NCBI GenBank assembly: GCA_964344035.1
Contig: CAYFLK010000008.1
Span: forward strand, 1 to 64,000
Direction: 5' to 3'
DNA length: 64,000 bases
Source of the DNA: UBA1014 sp964344035
Lineage (GTDB): Bacteria > SAR324 > NAC60-12
Part shown: one piece after another, positions 34,503-43,556 of the stretch
Position numbering within the stretch: the stretch's first letter is position 1
Layout: every line of letters starts with the position of its first letter
The notes under the pieces: model-generated
What the model was told of the DNA's origin: nothing
Databases searched by the model: none
Seen by the model: the letters and a program-made list of their open reading frames with translations, nothing else
Translations under genes and position numbers: made by a program

Positions 34503-35276
34503 TCAAAGCACATGTTCATAATCTATGATCAGCGGAGCATGATCGGAAAAGCGCTGGTCTTTGAAGATTGACTCGGTGAGTGCGCTTTTAGCGATCCCGG
34601 GGGTGGCAACCTGGTAATCGATTCGCCACCCGACATTCTTCGCCCAGGCCTGTCCTCTGTTAGACCACCAGGTGTATTGATCAGGTCCCGGGTTCAGTTT
34701 CCGGAACACATCAACAAAACCCAGATCCTCAAACACCTTTGTAATCCATTCTCTTTCCTTGGGAAGGAACCCGGAATTTTTCTGGTTGCCGTGCCAGTTT
34801 TTCAGGTCGATTTCACGGTGGGCGATGTTCCAGTCTCCGCAGATGATGTATTCGCGCCCGTCTGTACTCCGTTCTTTCAGCCATTGCGCGAAATGTTCCA
34901 TGACCCGGAATTTAAACTGCTGCCGTTCCTCTCCGCTGCTTCCGGAGGGAAGGTATAGCGAGACTAAACTGAGGTTGCCGAAATCCATCTGCAGAAACCG
35001 GGCTTCGCGGTCCATGTCTTCCCAGCCGATCCTCTCCAATATGCGGTCTGGCTGTTTGCGAAAGCAGATCCCCACGCCCGCGTAGCCCTTCTTTTCCGCG
35101 CACTGAAAAACAGCTTTCATTCCATCCGGTTTCCGCATTTCTTCGGTAATCTGTTCAGGCTGGATACGGATTTCCTGCAGACAGACCACGTCAGCTTTTT
35201 GCGTAGGCAGCCACCGCAGAAAGCCTTTTTTGAATGCTGAACGGATGCCGTTCATGTTCAATGAAATGATTCGCAT
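34503..35276 (-). CDS. xthA: exodeoxyribonuclease III / AP endonuclease
   Basis: This 257-residue EEP-family nuclease acts in base-excision repair, cutting at abasic sites. Motifs in order: ISLNMNGIRSAFKKG, VVCLQEIR, GDWNIAHREIDLKN and the C-terminal SDHAPLIIDY, giving the catalytic Glu, Asp-Asn and Asp-His set. Length is typical. It appears monocistronic. Confidence 0.94.
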   Translation of the reverse strand: MRIISLNMNGIRSAFKKGFLRWLPTQKADVVCLQEIRIQPEQITEEMRKPDGMKAVFQCAEKKGYAGVGICFRKQPDRILERIGWEDMDREARFLQMDFGNLSLVSLYLPSGSSGEERQQFKFRVMEHFAQWLKERSTDGREYIICGDWNIAHREIDLKNWHGNQKNSGFLPKEREWITKVFEDLGFVDVFRKLNPGPDQYTWWSNRGQAWAKNVGWRIDYQVATPGIAKSALTESIFKDQRFSDHAPLIIDYEHVL

Positions 35277-35450
35277 CGAATTAGCTTATCAATATACAAA
35301 TTTCGTGTGAAAAAGTAGTGTGGATCAACGAAACGGAAGATGTTCAATTGCGCTTGTACCGCATTGCTCCGCAACAGTAACCCCTCCACAAACGACATAT
35401 TTTTGCAAAATTAATCCTATGTCGGTTCTGAAACTTGTTACCCGAAACAC

Positions 35451-37175
35451 TTACCCGGCGCTAAGCAGATTATGAAGGACCTCATAAGCTTGACGGGGGC
35501 GTCCGGCCCGATCAAGCAAACCGTTGCGTGGATAATAACCACGGTCATGATCGTAGAAGGTATCAAGCAGGACCCGCACAGCAGGAAATTCGATCGTGGA
35601 ACGGTAGACCTCGGAAACCCGTGATGCAATTAAACCGTCGTCGGTAAAGGCGAGGCCTTCCATTAACAGCGGGAATTCAAAATGAGCGACACATTCGCAG
35701 TTCAAATCCTTTGCAAGCCTGGCCAGTGCGGCGACGCTTGCAAAAACCGGTTCTGAATCCGGGATCCGGCCTATGAAGCCCGAAACCGCTGGCGCGGCAG
35801 CTAGCAGCATTCCCAGTCGTGAATCATCAGGGTGGAACCCTTGACGAGGGAAGTGAGAAAAATATACTCCCTCTTTCTGATCGGGACCGCTGTACATAAT
35901 CGAAAGCCATACAGGGATTTCAGCTTTTTGTACTGCCGTCAGGTCAAGTCCCGAAGGAAGCATCCCCTCACGAGTGACAATTTCCCAGCCTTCCAATATG
36001 GAAGCAGCTTCGAGGACTACATCGATGAGTCCCTCTGCTTCAACGGATGTAGAGAAGATACAGATATTCAAACCTTTTTGGGCCAGGGCCTTCAGCCGTT
36101 GGCGTGTACATTCCCTTTTGATATCGGCTGCGGGGAGCCGGATGCGTGACAGCCTTAATTCCCATAGCGCATGAATAGCAAGATCGTTGCGCGCACGCTT
36201 ACGCCGCAAAGGGTCAAGATTTCCCAAGGGGATGTCATGGATTCCATCGAGGTCGTGAGTGAGGCTGACCCCAAGGGGGTTGCAGGATTTCCATGAAACA
36301 CCCGTTTTCCCGGCATCTCCATCGATACGGACCGGGCATAAACTGTGTCCCTCTTCCCCGACATGAACCAAAGCATATCCAAGTTTTGCCACCTCATCCC
36401 TACCGTAGTCGGCCCCGGGTGCAACCGGGCAAAGTTCTGAGAACTCCGGACGCATGAATGCCGTGGAAGGCATCATGTAATAGTCCGTGGCGTTGTGATG
36501 ATTCCAGAAAAAATGATGTACATGACCGCAAAATACTCCCTCCACACGGCGCTGTTTGAATTGGTTAAGCAGCCAGCCTCGTGCCGGTTCCGCGATGTTG
36601 TCATAGTGTTCGTCTTCGTCAGGATCACAGAGAAATGGGGGATAATGCATGGAGACGAAGATTCTTTTTTCTTCCGCAAACGCAGCTTCCAAATCTGATT
36701 CCAGCCATGCACTCTGTTCTTTTTCAAGCCGATTGCCGGAGTTCAAGATCGGGGTGTCGATGAAAACAAAATGGATGCCGAGGTGATCGATCGAGAAAAA
36801 CGGTGGACCCCAGTATCGCGAAAAAACCGCGTGATTCGCCGTGCCCGCTGAGGGTGCGCCGGCCCAGCCATCGGGTTTGTCGCCAACATCATGGTTTCCT
36901 GGGACCACATACAAAGGACATTCCAGGATATCGAAAACATTCCTGGCAAGTTCAAGGCTGGAGGTGTGCCCGGGTTTTCCTGGAACTGGATGAGGGACAT
37001 CCCCGAGATGGATTACAAAATCCGGACCTGCGTTGTTGATCGTTTCAATCACCGCACGGTTCCTTGCATTGTGAAGACTGTCGGTATCATACGCGCTTTG
37101 GGGATCGCCACCCTCAGGATGAAAATGCGAATCGGAAATGACCGCAAAAAAGAAAGGTTCAAACGGCTGGGTCAT
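35451..37175 (-). CDS. calcineurin-like metallophosphoesterase with unknown C-terminal domain
   Basis: This 574-residue protein has at residues 10-260 a metallophosphoesterase with all metal motifs: SDSHFHP, LGDVPH, PGNHDVGD, SMHYPPF and GHVHH. The family cleaves phosphodiesters such as cyclic nucleotides or phospholipid head groups. Residues about 310-574 form a second domain, perhaps barrel-like, with alternating hydrophobic strands (GLNICIFSTS, IPVWLSIMYSG, CVAHFEFPLLMEG) and an end, GRPRQAYEVLHNL, resembling glycosidase or TIM-barrel tails. I do not recognise that domain. It follows rsmG by 34 bp. Confidence 0.82.
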   Translation of the reverse strand: MTQPFEPFFFAVISDSHFHPEGGDPQSAYDTDSLHNARNRAVIETINNAGPDFVIHLGDVPHPVPGKPGHTSSLELARNVFDILECPLYVVPGNHDVGDKPDGWAGAPSAGTANHAVFSRYWGPPFFSIDHLGIHFVFIDTPILNSGNRLEKEQSAWLESDLEAAFAEEKRIFVSMHYPPFLCDPDEDEHYDNIAEPARGWLLNQFKQRRVEGVFCGHVHHFFWNHHNATDYYMMPSTAFMRPEFSELCPVAPGADYGRDEVAKLGYALVHVGEEGHSLCPVRIDGDAGKTGVSWKSCNPLGVSLTHDLDGIHDIPLGNLDPLRRKRARNDLAIHALWELRLSRIRLPAADIKRECTRQRLKALAQKGLNICIFSTSVEAEGLIDVVLEAASILEGWEIVTREGMLPSGLDLTAVQKAEIPVWLSIMYSGPDQKEGVYFSHFPRQGFHPDDSRLGMLLAAAPAVSGFIGRIPDSEPVFASVAALARLAKDLNCECVAHFEFPLLMEGLAFTDDGLIASRVSEVYRSTIEFPAVRVLLDTFYDHDRGYYPRNGLLDRAGRPRQAYEVLHNLLSAG

Positions 37176-37209
37176 CCAAACTCCTGGATCCGGACCACAA
37201 AGTGAAGTT

Positions 37210-37902
37210 TCAGTCTCCGGAAAAATCGAGGGTTATCAGCGATTTTCGGTTTTTGGCCAGTTCATCGTAAGCGGGCAGACTGAGCAGAGTTTTACTCCAC
37301 TGGGTTTGGGGCGCCTCGTTCAGCATTAACCTGATCTCCTCATCAAGATTACCGCCCTTAAAAACATGCAGCACAGCGTCCTTCTTTCGCAAACCGCGTG
37401 TCCAGCGCTCCAGTTGAACCAGCGGGGCCACGGCACGCGCGGCAAGGACCGGATACCTCCCGGACCAAGGAGGGATGTTTCCCAATTCCTCCCCTCTCCC
37501 GCATACCGCCTCAACGTTCCGGAGTTGAAGAATTGACGCCATTTCCTTGAGGGCGGCGATTTTCTTCCTCCGTGAATCAATCAGGGTGACGTTCAGGTCC
37601 GGACGGACCATGGCGATGGGCATCCCGGGGAACCCTCCTCCTGTGCCGAAATCACAAAACTCTATACCGCGTGGAATGTTACGAAAAACCAGCAGAGCCA
37701 GCGAGGGCAGCAGGTGACGTTCCCAAATCCGGGACTCGTCATGGCGTGAAACCAGGTTCAGACGACGGTTTGCATCCGCCAGCAGTTGTGTCCAATGCAG
37801 GAGAAGTTCCCAATGCCTCTCTTCAATAGACAAACCCGCGGATTCTAGGATTGCACGAACCTGTTCCGGTTTCAACTTCAAGGGGTAAGTGGTTTGTGAC
37901 AA
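37210..37902 (-). CDS. rsmG: 16S rRNA (guanine-527-N7)-methyltransferase
   Basis: RsmG (GidB) methylates G527 of 16S rRNA using SAM. The 230 residues contain the SAM loop DFGTGGGFPGMP, the LIDSRRKKIAAL strand/helix, and VAARAVAPL near residue 150, all typical. It lies 3' of fliW on the same strand, 196 bp away, instead of in its common mnmG/parAB setting. Confidence 0.93.
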   Translation of the reverse strand: MSQTTYPLKLKPEQVRAILESAGLSIEERHWELLLHWTQLLADANRRLNLVSRHDESRIWERHLLPSLALLVFRNIPRGIEFCDFGTGGGFPGMPIAMVRPDLNVTLIDSRRKKIAALKEMASILQLRNVEAVCGRGEELGNIPPWSGRYPVLAARAVAPLVQLERWTRGLRKKDAVLHVFKGGNLDEEIRLMLNEAPQTQWSKTLLSLPAYDELAKNRKSLITLDFSGD

Positions 37903-38098
37903 ACAGCCAGGCCTTGTTGCCTGAATCCATGAAACATGTTACCTGAATGATAGAAAACGTATGGTTCTTCTGAAACTGGAATCAGTGATTCAGCGACATT
38001 GGAGGGATTCCCGCGCAGGAAATGTTGATGCTGCGCGTAAAGAAAACCCGGGGGGAAAGGGCTGTTTTTAGAAAATGAAACAGGCTGGATACCGGGGC

Positions 38099-38590
38099 TC
38101 AACCGGTCGCGGCGGTCTTGTCCTCCAGCTCCTGGAGACCCATCGGTTTGTCACCAAGTTTGAGCTTGTCTCCAAACAAACGGTGCCGGGTGTTGTACTT
38201 GCCGTCTGCAACCACCAGCTGCAAGCCCAGCTGCTTCTCAAGGTTCAGCAGAATCGGCCCCTGCAGGTTGATCGTTACATCCTCCAGCTGTTTGGCCATG
38301 GTCACGATGACTTTCACCGTCAGATCCGCCACCTGCTCGGTATCCAGTTTTTTCAGCTGATCCTTGGTCAGTTCCAGATTGAATTCGCTGACGGCGATTT
38401 CCGGGCTGATGGTCAAAAAGGCCAGTTCCTGGGCGTCCAGAGACTGCAGCCACTGAAACGGGGACCCCATTTCATCTTCTATCAGCACAAAGTGACGTTG
38501 ATTGGAAAACCCAAGCAATCCTGAAGGAAAGGTCAGGATTTCGTTGTCCTGTATTTCAACTTCTCCAAAGCGGGTTGTTTGAATCAGCAT
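38099..38590 (-). CDS. fliW: flagellar assembly factor FliW
   Basis: FliW binds flagellin and antagonises CsrA, coupling flagellin secretion to its translation. The 163 residues show the N-terminal pattern FPSGLLGFSNQRHFVLIED and the FAKxxQ-like middle of the family. It is immediately downstream of csrA, the usual FliW-CsrA pairing outside the gammaproteobacteria. Confidence 0.94.
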   Translation of the reverse strand: MLIQTTRFGEVEIQDNEILTFPSGLLGFSNQRHFVLIEDEMGSPFQWLQSLDAQELAFLTISPEIAVSEFNLELTKDQLKKLDTEQVADLTVKVIVTMAKQLEDVTINLQGPILLNLEKQLGLQLVVADGKYNTRHRLFGDKLKLGDKPMGLQELEDKTAATG

Positions 38591-38701
38591 GTTGCCTCTA
38601 TTGACAGGGTTTGGTGTTTTCTCCAGGAATCAACTGAATACGCCGAAGTAACTGTTGTTTCAAGGAATTCTCCTTTGTACAAATGTCCGCTGCATGGACT
38701 T

Positions 38702-38932
38702 TCAGTATTTTGCGAAAAACCCCCTGAACCCCTTGAGAGTTATCGGAGTTTTTTCCGCCGCTCGTTTGTTTTCTTCCTGAATACGGATGTACACTTCTTC
38801 CCGGTGAATGACGTAACTTCTTGGTGCATCAATGCCAATCCGGACCTGCTTGCCCTTGACTTCAATGACTGTAATCTTAACGTCATCCCCGATGGATATG
38901 CTCTCACCCGACTTCCTTGTCAGTATCAGCAT
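38702..38932 (-). CDS. csrA: carbon storage regulator CsrA
   Basis: This RNA-binding translational regulator of 76 residues begins MLILTRKSGESISIGDDV and has the binding strand GIDAPRSYVIHREEVY. It recognises GGA in RNA hairpin loops and normally represses flagellin translation. FliW is encoded next downstream and flgL upstream. The C-terminal tail of about 15 residues beyond the core is slightly longer than in E. coli. Confidence 0.96.
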   Translation of the reverse strand: MLILTRKSGESISIGDDVKITVIEVKGKQVRIGIDAPRSYVIHREEVYIRIQEENKRAAEKTPITLKGFRGFFAKY

Positions 38933-39025
38933 TGTTTCTGCCTGGTGCGGTTCACCATGGCGGACCCAAGCGCGCTTTATTCCGTGATGCAGCCCGCGGG
39001 GCCCCCCCTCTGATGTACGATGGCT

Positions 39026-40327
39026 TCAGCGCAGAAAATCGGAAAGTGTGGGTTGGATCAGACGGCTTCCTGTATCCAAGGAAAGACGGTTGTTAGCTTC
39101 CGCGGTTTTAACCTCAATCGCCGCTTCGGCCAGATCCAGGTCTCGTATTTCCGATAATCTTCGCTCCTGTTCAAATTGCTGGTCCACAATTTTCTGCTGG
39201 GCGGTTTGAAATTCCCGAACCGTGTTGCCAATGTCGGTTTGACGTTTCAGGACCTGCTCCAGCGCTTGATCCAGCTCTTTTAAACGTAATGCAAGGGTAG
39301 TGCCATCGTTTTCCAGCATGGCCCGCTCCAGGGCGTTGAGCAGGGAAAACACATCGACGCCCTTCTGTTCCTTCGGCAGCAGCAGTTCCTCCGCGGTGAC
39401 GTCAACCGGGACCGAAATGCCGTTGGCAATCAGAACCTCTTTTTTATCCGCCGACCCTGTGTAGGAAATCTCCGGATTTGGGCGAAAAACGAATTCCATC
39501 CCCTCCGGAAACATCAGCCCCATGGACTCCAGGTCCACATCATCCACCAACTCATTGGTGAAATCAAAATACCCCGGAAGCACGTTCCCCAGTTTTCCCT
39601 GTTCATCGGAGAATTTGAGCAGCACCGAATCATTGGGTTTTCCCACCGGATTCAGCATCGGGTTGACCGGCCTCAACACCTGTTCTTTGGCCCAAGTGCG
39701 CCCTCCGTCATCTGAAACTTGACAGCGTGCCTGCCCGAACACCCCGCCTTCGGTGATCCTCAGGCGGTATTTGTTATTGGAATGTCCTTCAAAAACAGCC
39801 CTGAACATGTCAATGTCGATCAGGTCCCGCACATCTTTCTGGATGATTCCACGCGTTTCAACCTTTGCAGGCTGAAGCTCAGAGTTGCGTTTCAGTGCGG
39901 GGGTGAGGGACTTGATTCCGGAAAACAGATAGAGCTTTCCCTCCCTGGCATTGCCTGTCTCAAACAGGGCATTGCGGATCGCGGAAAATTCACGGGCGAC
40001 CATCATCCGCGATTCCTCGTTGGAGTCGCTGCCGGACTGTGAAATCGCCAGCGTCTTGGCGCGTCCGAGCAGTTCGGCCATGTGCTGGATTTCCTTCTCC
40101 GTGCGCTCAAGACGGCCGATGTTGTCGGCAATGTTCTCGCTGACCTGCTTTTTCGCTGAAATGGTGGAGACGATGTCCTGCATCTTAGCCGCGCCGACAG
40201 GGTCATCCGAGGGTTTGTTGATGCGTTTCCCCGTTGCCATCTGCATCTGGGCCTCCTGCAGACGGGACGATGTCTTCTGGATGTTCTCCAGCACCTGCTC
40301 GCGTTTACTGACGTCGGTCACTCGCAT
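39026..40327 (-). CDS. flgL: flagellar hook-associated protein 3
   Basis: FlgL is the junction protein between hook and filament. The 433 residues carry the flagellin-type N-terminal helix pair (VLENIQKTSSRLQEAQMQMATGKRINKPSDDP) and the matching C-terminal coiled coil (DLAEAAIEVKTAEANNRLSLDTGSRL). Longer than E. coli FlgL (317), with a variable middle domain. Starts 4 bp after flgK stops. Confidence 0.95.
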   Translation of the reverse strand: MRVTDVSKREQVLENIQKTSSRLQEAQMQMATGKRINKPSDDPVGAAKMQDIVSTISAKKQVSENIADNIGRLERTEKEIQHMAELLGRAKTLAISQSGSDSNEESRMMVAREFSAIRNALFETGNAREGKLYLFSGIKSLTPALKRNSELQPAKVETRGIIQKDVRDLIDIDMFRAVFEGHSNNKYRLRITEGGVFGQARCQVSDDGGRTWAKEQVLRPVNPMLNPVGKPNDSVLLKFSDEQGKLGNVLPGYFDFTNELVDDVDLESMGLMFPEGMEFVFRPNPEISYTGSADKKEVLIANGISVPVDVTAEELLLPKEQKGVDVFSLLNALERAMLENDGTTLALRLKELDQALEQVLKRQTDIGNTVREFQTAQQKIVDQQFEQERRLSEIRDLDLAEAAIEVKTAEANNRLSLDTGSRLIQPTLSDFLR

Positions 40328-40331
40328 CGCA

Positions 40332-42023
40332 TCACTTCATGTTGATCACGGTTTCCATCATCTCGTCCACCGTGTTGAGAAACCGCGCTGATGCTTCATA
40401 GGCCTTTTGGTACTGCACCATGTTCGTCAGTTCCTCGTCCATGTTGACCGAACTGATCGAACTGCGGATTTCACGGAACTGAGAGACCATGTTGTCCTGC
40501 TGCTGCATCTCCGATTGGTTCCTCCTGATTTTCAGCCCAAGGTCGGTGATCACCGAGTTAAAAAACTCTGAAAACGTCATTGTGCCTTCACGCATGACGG
40601 GTTCATGTTGGAGTTTGGCAATTGCCAGGGCCACGCGGTTGTCTCCGGGAATCAGGTCGCGTCCGGAGGAGATGTGGTTCGGGTGTTTCTGGACCCGGTC
40701 GCTGAGACGGATGTCCCGTGCGCCTTTAAGGGATTCGAAAAATCCGTTGAAGCCGAGGACCTGGGTCAAATCAGTCTGGTCATCCCCGAATATGAACTTC
40801 CTGCCATGACCTGTCTGGATGATAACCGAACCGTCTTCTTCAAGAGACGCGCTTAAAAGCTCCGGGTCGTTGACAGTAAGGTTGATGCGTTTCACCACGT
40901 CCGGAAGGGTGTCGATACCCGCCTGGACCTCAATCTCGTATGTTTCCAGGATTTCATTGTCGCGGTCAATTAGATGCAACTGGAATACGCCGTCGCGGAT
41001 AAACGGCAGGGGCTGTGCAAGTGCCTCGGCTTTCAGCCCGAATGTGCTCTTCATCATGTCCGTGGCGGAATTCAGACCGGTCCCGGTTGCATGCAGACGA
41101 TTCACTTCCCCTGAAAGGGCGAACGCAAGTTCATCGAGCCTGTGCTGATACCCCACCAGGGTTTCATCACGGACCCGCAGCAGTTCAGTCATCTCTCCCT
41201 CCCGGAATATGCGGGTCAGATCCCGGCGGCTGTCGTGCGTCGCGACTCCGTCTATGCTCAGCATACCGGTTTCCCCGCCCTTCATTGTTGCTTCCAGGGG
41301 AAAGAAGTTGCGCCCCTGCACCAGAGTCCAGTCACGTCCTATGATCACGCTCACGTTGCCGTGACGGTCCTCGAAACTGTTTACGTCAACGAGCCGGGAA
41401 ACTTCGTCGATCGCCTGGTCCCTGGCATCACGCAGGTCGTTCGCGTTGCGCTGTCCGGATTCATAAGCCAGGATCTGCCGGTTGAATTCGGTGATTTTAA
41501 GCCCCAGTTCATTTATGCGTTTGATGGTCTGTTCCAAGCGTCCGTTGATTTCATCCCGCAGCCCGCTTAAACGTCCATGCATTTCACGGAACCTCCGCGT
41601 CAGTACACTGCCGTATTCCATCAACTGCGACCGTGCGGCGTCTGATTCAGGTTGACTGGAAAGTTGATTCCAGCCGTTCCAAAAATCGTTCAGCGCCTGG
41701 TTCAGACCGTTTCCTTCAACCTCGTTTAAAATCGCTTCGATTTTATTCAGATAATCCTCACGGGTGTGAAAAACTCCTGCACGCGGGTTTTCCTGGAGGA
41801 TTTTTTTCTGCACAAAACCGTCAAAAACCCTGGTCGCCGGCTGTGCTTCCGCACCTCGCCCCAACCCCACCGGGTCCGCCGCCGCCGCTTGGGTGCGCAC
41901 CTGCTGGCGGGAGAATCCATCGGTCTGCTGGTTGGCAATGTTGTGTCCTGTAGTGTGCAACGCACGCTGGTTCATTGAGAGGGCACGTTGCCCCATGTTC
42001 AGGGAGCTGTTCAGGGATGGCAT
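40332..42023 (-). CDS. flgK: flagellar hook-associated protein 1
   Basis: FlgK is the first hook-filament junction protein. The 563 residues have the rod/hook N-terminal signature (ALHTTGHNIANQQTDGFSRQQV) and a C-terminal coiled coil ending in MVQYQKAYEASARFLNTVDEMMETVINMK. Close spacing to flgN (42 bp) and flgL shows one transcription unit. Confidence 0.96.
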   Translation of the reverse strand: MPSLNSSLNMGQRALSMNQRALHTTGHNIANQQTDGFSRQQVRTQAAAADPVGLGRGAEAQPATRVFDGFVQKKILQENPRAGVFHTREDYLNKIEAILNEVEGNGLNQALNDFWNGWNQLSSQPESDAARSQLMEYGSVLTRRFREMHGRLSGLRDEINGRLEQTIKRINELGLKITEFNRQILAYESGQRNANDLRDARDQAIDEVSRLVDVNSFEDRHGNVSVIIGRDWTLVQGRNFFPLEATMKGGETGMLSIDGVATHDSRRDLTRIFREGEMTELLRVRDETLVGYQHRLDELAFALSGEVNRLHATGTGLNSATDMMKSTFGLKAEALAQPLPFIRDGVFQLHLIDRDNEILETYEIEVQAGIDTLPDVVKRINLTVNDPELLSASLEEDGSVIIQTGHGRKFIFGDDQTDLTQVLGFNGFFESLKGARDIRLSDRVQKHPNHISSGRDLIPGDNRVALAIAKLQHEPVMREGTMTFSEFFNSVITDLGLKIRRNQSEMQQQDNMVSQFREIRSSISSVNMDEELTNMVQYQKAYEASARFLNTVDEMMETVINMK

Positions 42024-42065
42024 GTCGGCTGTGAGACAGGTCCTTCTAAAACCGATTTGGTGCGC

Positions 42066-42560
42066 TTAAATCGCGGCACGGGAGATTTTGCTCGCGGACG
42101 TGTGAAGACGTCCGTTTCCGGAATACAGTTGCTGCGCGCCCTGCTGCTTGGAAATGAACTGGAGGGACGCTTCCACGGATTTCAACCGGGAGGCAGACTG
42201 CTCCGAGTTGCTTGCCGCCTGCTCTCGGATCTGAGCGATCATTTCTTTCAATCGGTCGAAGCATGATTGCAGGGGGGCTGCCCATTCAGTTGGGGCCTGG
42301 AAAATGATCTCACTCAAGGTCAGGGACTCTTCCGCGGCAGTAAAATCATCGGCCATCTCCTCCACTAGTTGAATCCGCCGCCTTTCCAACTTGGAGATCA
42401 TCCGGGTATGCTGCAGCTTTCTGCTTTGCAGCGTCAACATCGCCGAACCGGAAAGAGTGCCGAACCCTTCTGCTTCATCGCGCAACAAGTCCAGGAGCAT
42501 TTCATGAAGCTCCGTTTCCCGGTGCAGAATAGCAAGCAGTTCGTCCAACTGGTCGTTCAT
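42066..42560 (-). CDS. flgN: flagellar export chaperone FlgN
   Basis: This is a small helical chaperone for FlgK and FlgL. The 164 residues are almost entirely amphipathic helix, with a FlgN start (LDELLAILHRETELHEMLLDLL) and heptad-like repeats. Sequence conservation in the family is low, so position between flgM and flgK carries much of the call. Confidence 0.85.
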   Translation of the reverse strand: MNDQLDELLAILHRETELHEMLLDLLRDEAEGFGTLSGSAMLTLQSRKLQHTRMISKLERRRIQLVEEMADDFTAAEESLTLSEIIFQAPTEWAAPLQSCFDRLKEMIAQIREQAASNSEQSASRLKSVEASLQFISKQQGAQQLYSGNGRLHTSASKISRAAI

Positions 42561-42580
42561 GATTTATTCCGGACAGGACC

Positions 42581-42615
42581 TACCTCCGGGACCCGGACGG
42601 GTCCCGGCGGAGGTA
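42581..42615 (-). terminator. long GC hairpin between flgM and flgN
   Basis: A 7-bp outer stem (TACCTCC/GGAGGTA) and a 7-bp inner stem (GGGACCC/GGGTCCC, loop GGAC), with a 3-nt bulge on one side, fill the interval between the flgM stop (42619) and the flgN start. There is no U-run; attenuation or mRNA stabilisation is likely. Confidence 0.55.
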
Positions 42616-42618
42616 CTA

Positions 42619-42927
42619 TCAAGTGATGTCCCCGATGTCCTCCTGAAGCGACTCGAGCAGCATGCTGCCCGCCAGCTTCTGTGGATCCACCTGGTATTCC
42701 CCGCTTTTCAGCTTGGCCTTCAGTTCCGCCACGCGTTCAGGGCGAACTTCCGGTTCCGCTGAAATACGGAGTTTCATTTTGTTCATGGCGAAAGACGATG
42801 TCTTCACCGAATCATCAGCCGGCAGCGGACCATCTTTCAGATGCGCTTGATCGACCGTTTCCTTACGATGTCCTCCTTTGACATCCTGGAGGACCGTCGG
42901 TTGTTGGCCTCTAACCTTCCTTTTCAC
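42619..42927 (-). CDS. flgM: negative regulator of flagellin synthesis (anti-sigma-28)
   Basis: FlgM holds the flagellar sigma factor until it is exported through the finished hook. The 102 residues end in the FlgM core: RPERVAELKAKLKSGEYQVDPQKLAGSML followed by acidic residues. The first 45 residues are charged and look disordered, as usual. It is flanked on both sides by strong hairpins, suggesting its expression is set separately from flgJ and flgN. Confidence 0.92.
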   Translation of the reverse strand: MKRKVRGQQPTVLQDVKGGHRKETVDQAHLKDGPLPADDSVKTSSFAMNKMKLRISAEPEVRPERVAELKAKLKSGEYQVDPQKLAGSMLLESLQEDIGDIT

Positions 42928-43066
42928 CTCATCGGGCTGAAGGACTTCATCGCCGGCACTTGTTCAGGCGCCGACACCTTGGTACAGCATACTCCTGCTC
43001 CCCGCGCCACGCAAGCACCCGCTGGATGCAGGCAACGCGAAAGGCCGGCGTTCCGGAAGCTTTGGA

Positions 43067-43160
43067 CGGAGGAATACCTCCGCACCGGTCGTCAGAGCGT
43101 AATGCTCTGGACGGACCGCACCCTTCCGGCACACACCGGAGGGCCCATGAGGGTCTCCGG
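43067..43160 (-). other. three consecutive hairpins between flgJ and flgM
   Basis: Three inverted repeats follow one another in the 299-bp flgJ-flgM gap: CCGGAG...CTCCGG with an inner GCCC/GGGT (43136-43160), CAGAGC-GTAAT-GCTCTG (43093-43109) and CGGAGG-AATA-CCTCCG (43067-43082). Reading frames here give no recognisable protein. The block could be a leader or attenuator of flgM or a small structured RNA. Confidence 0.5.
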
Positions 43161-43226
43161 ACACCGGGAACAAGAATACCTGATCAGTGTATCGGCATTC
43201 CCCTGGGAAACTTGAACGTTTTTCCC

Positions 43227-43556
43227 TCATCGCCCGAGTTGAGGTTTTAGCTGCTGATAAATCAATTCACCGAGTCCCAACCCCCCGGACTGGAGATTCA
43301 GCCTCGCGTACTGTTCATCCAGCATCGACTGAAAAACTTTCTCACCATCAGATTTGCGGACCAGCCCGGATTCAAAACCGGAGTCGCGCATGGATTTCAT
43401 TACCTGCTGCATCAGGATTGCCTCAAATTCATTTGCTGCTTCACGAAGCTGCTGGTCATCAGATTTATCCGCCTCGTTGAAACGCTCCATCCTCAGCAGG
43501 CGATTTTCACCCATCAAAGCGGTCAGTGACCGGGATGCAGGCAGCATGGGGGTCAT
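43227..43556 (-). CDS. flgJ: FlgJ-type rod-binding protein, single domain
   Basis: 109 residues equivalent to the N-terminal rod-binding domain of FlgJ, with the characteristic EFEAILMQQVMKSMRDSG and MLDEQYARL. The C-terminal peptidoglycan hydrolase domain of gammaproteobacterial FlgJ is absent, as in many other phyla, so another muramidase must open the wall. Overlaps the flgI end by 4 bp. Confidence 0.92.
   Translation of the reverse strand: MTPMLPASRSLTALMGENRLLRMERFNEADKSDDQQLREAANEFEAILMQQVMKSMRDSGFESGLVRKSDGEKVFQSMLDEQYARLNLQSGGLGLGELIYQQLKPQLGR

Noticed and set aside
42841..43215. Plus-strand frame between flgJ and flgM
   Set aside because: The region is dominated by hairpins and the frame runs antisense into flgM; the sequence shows no family.
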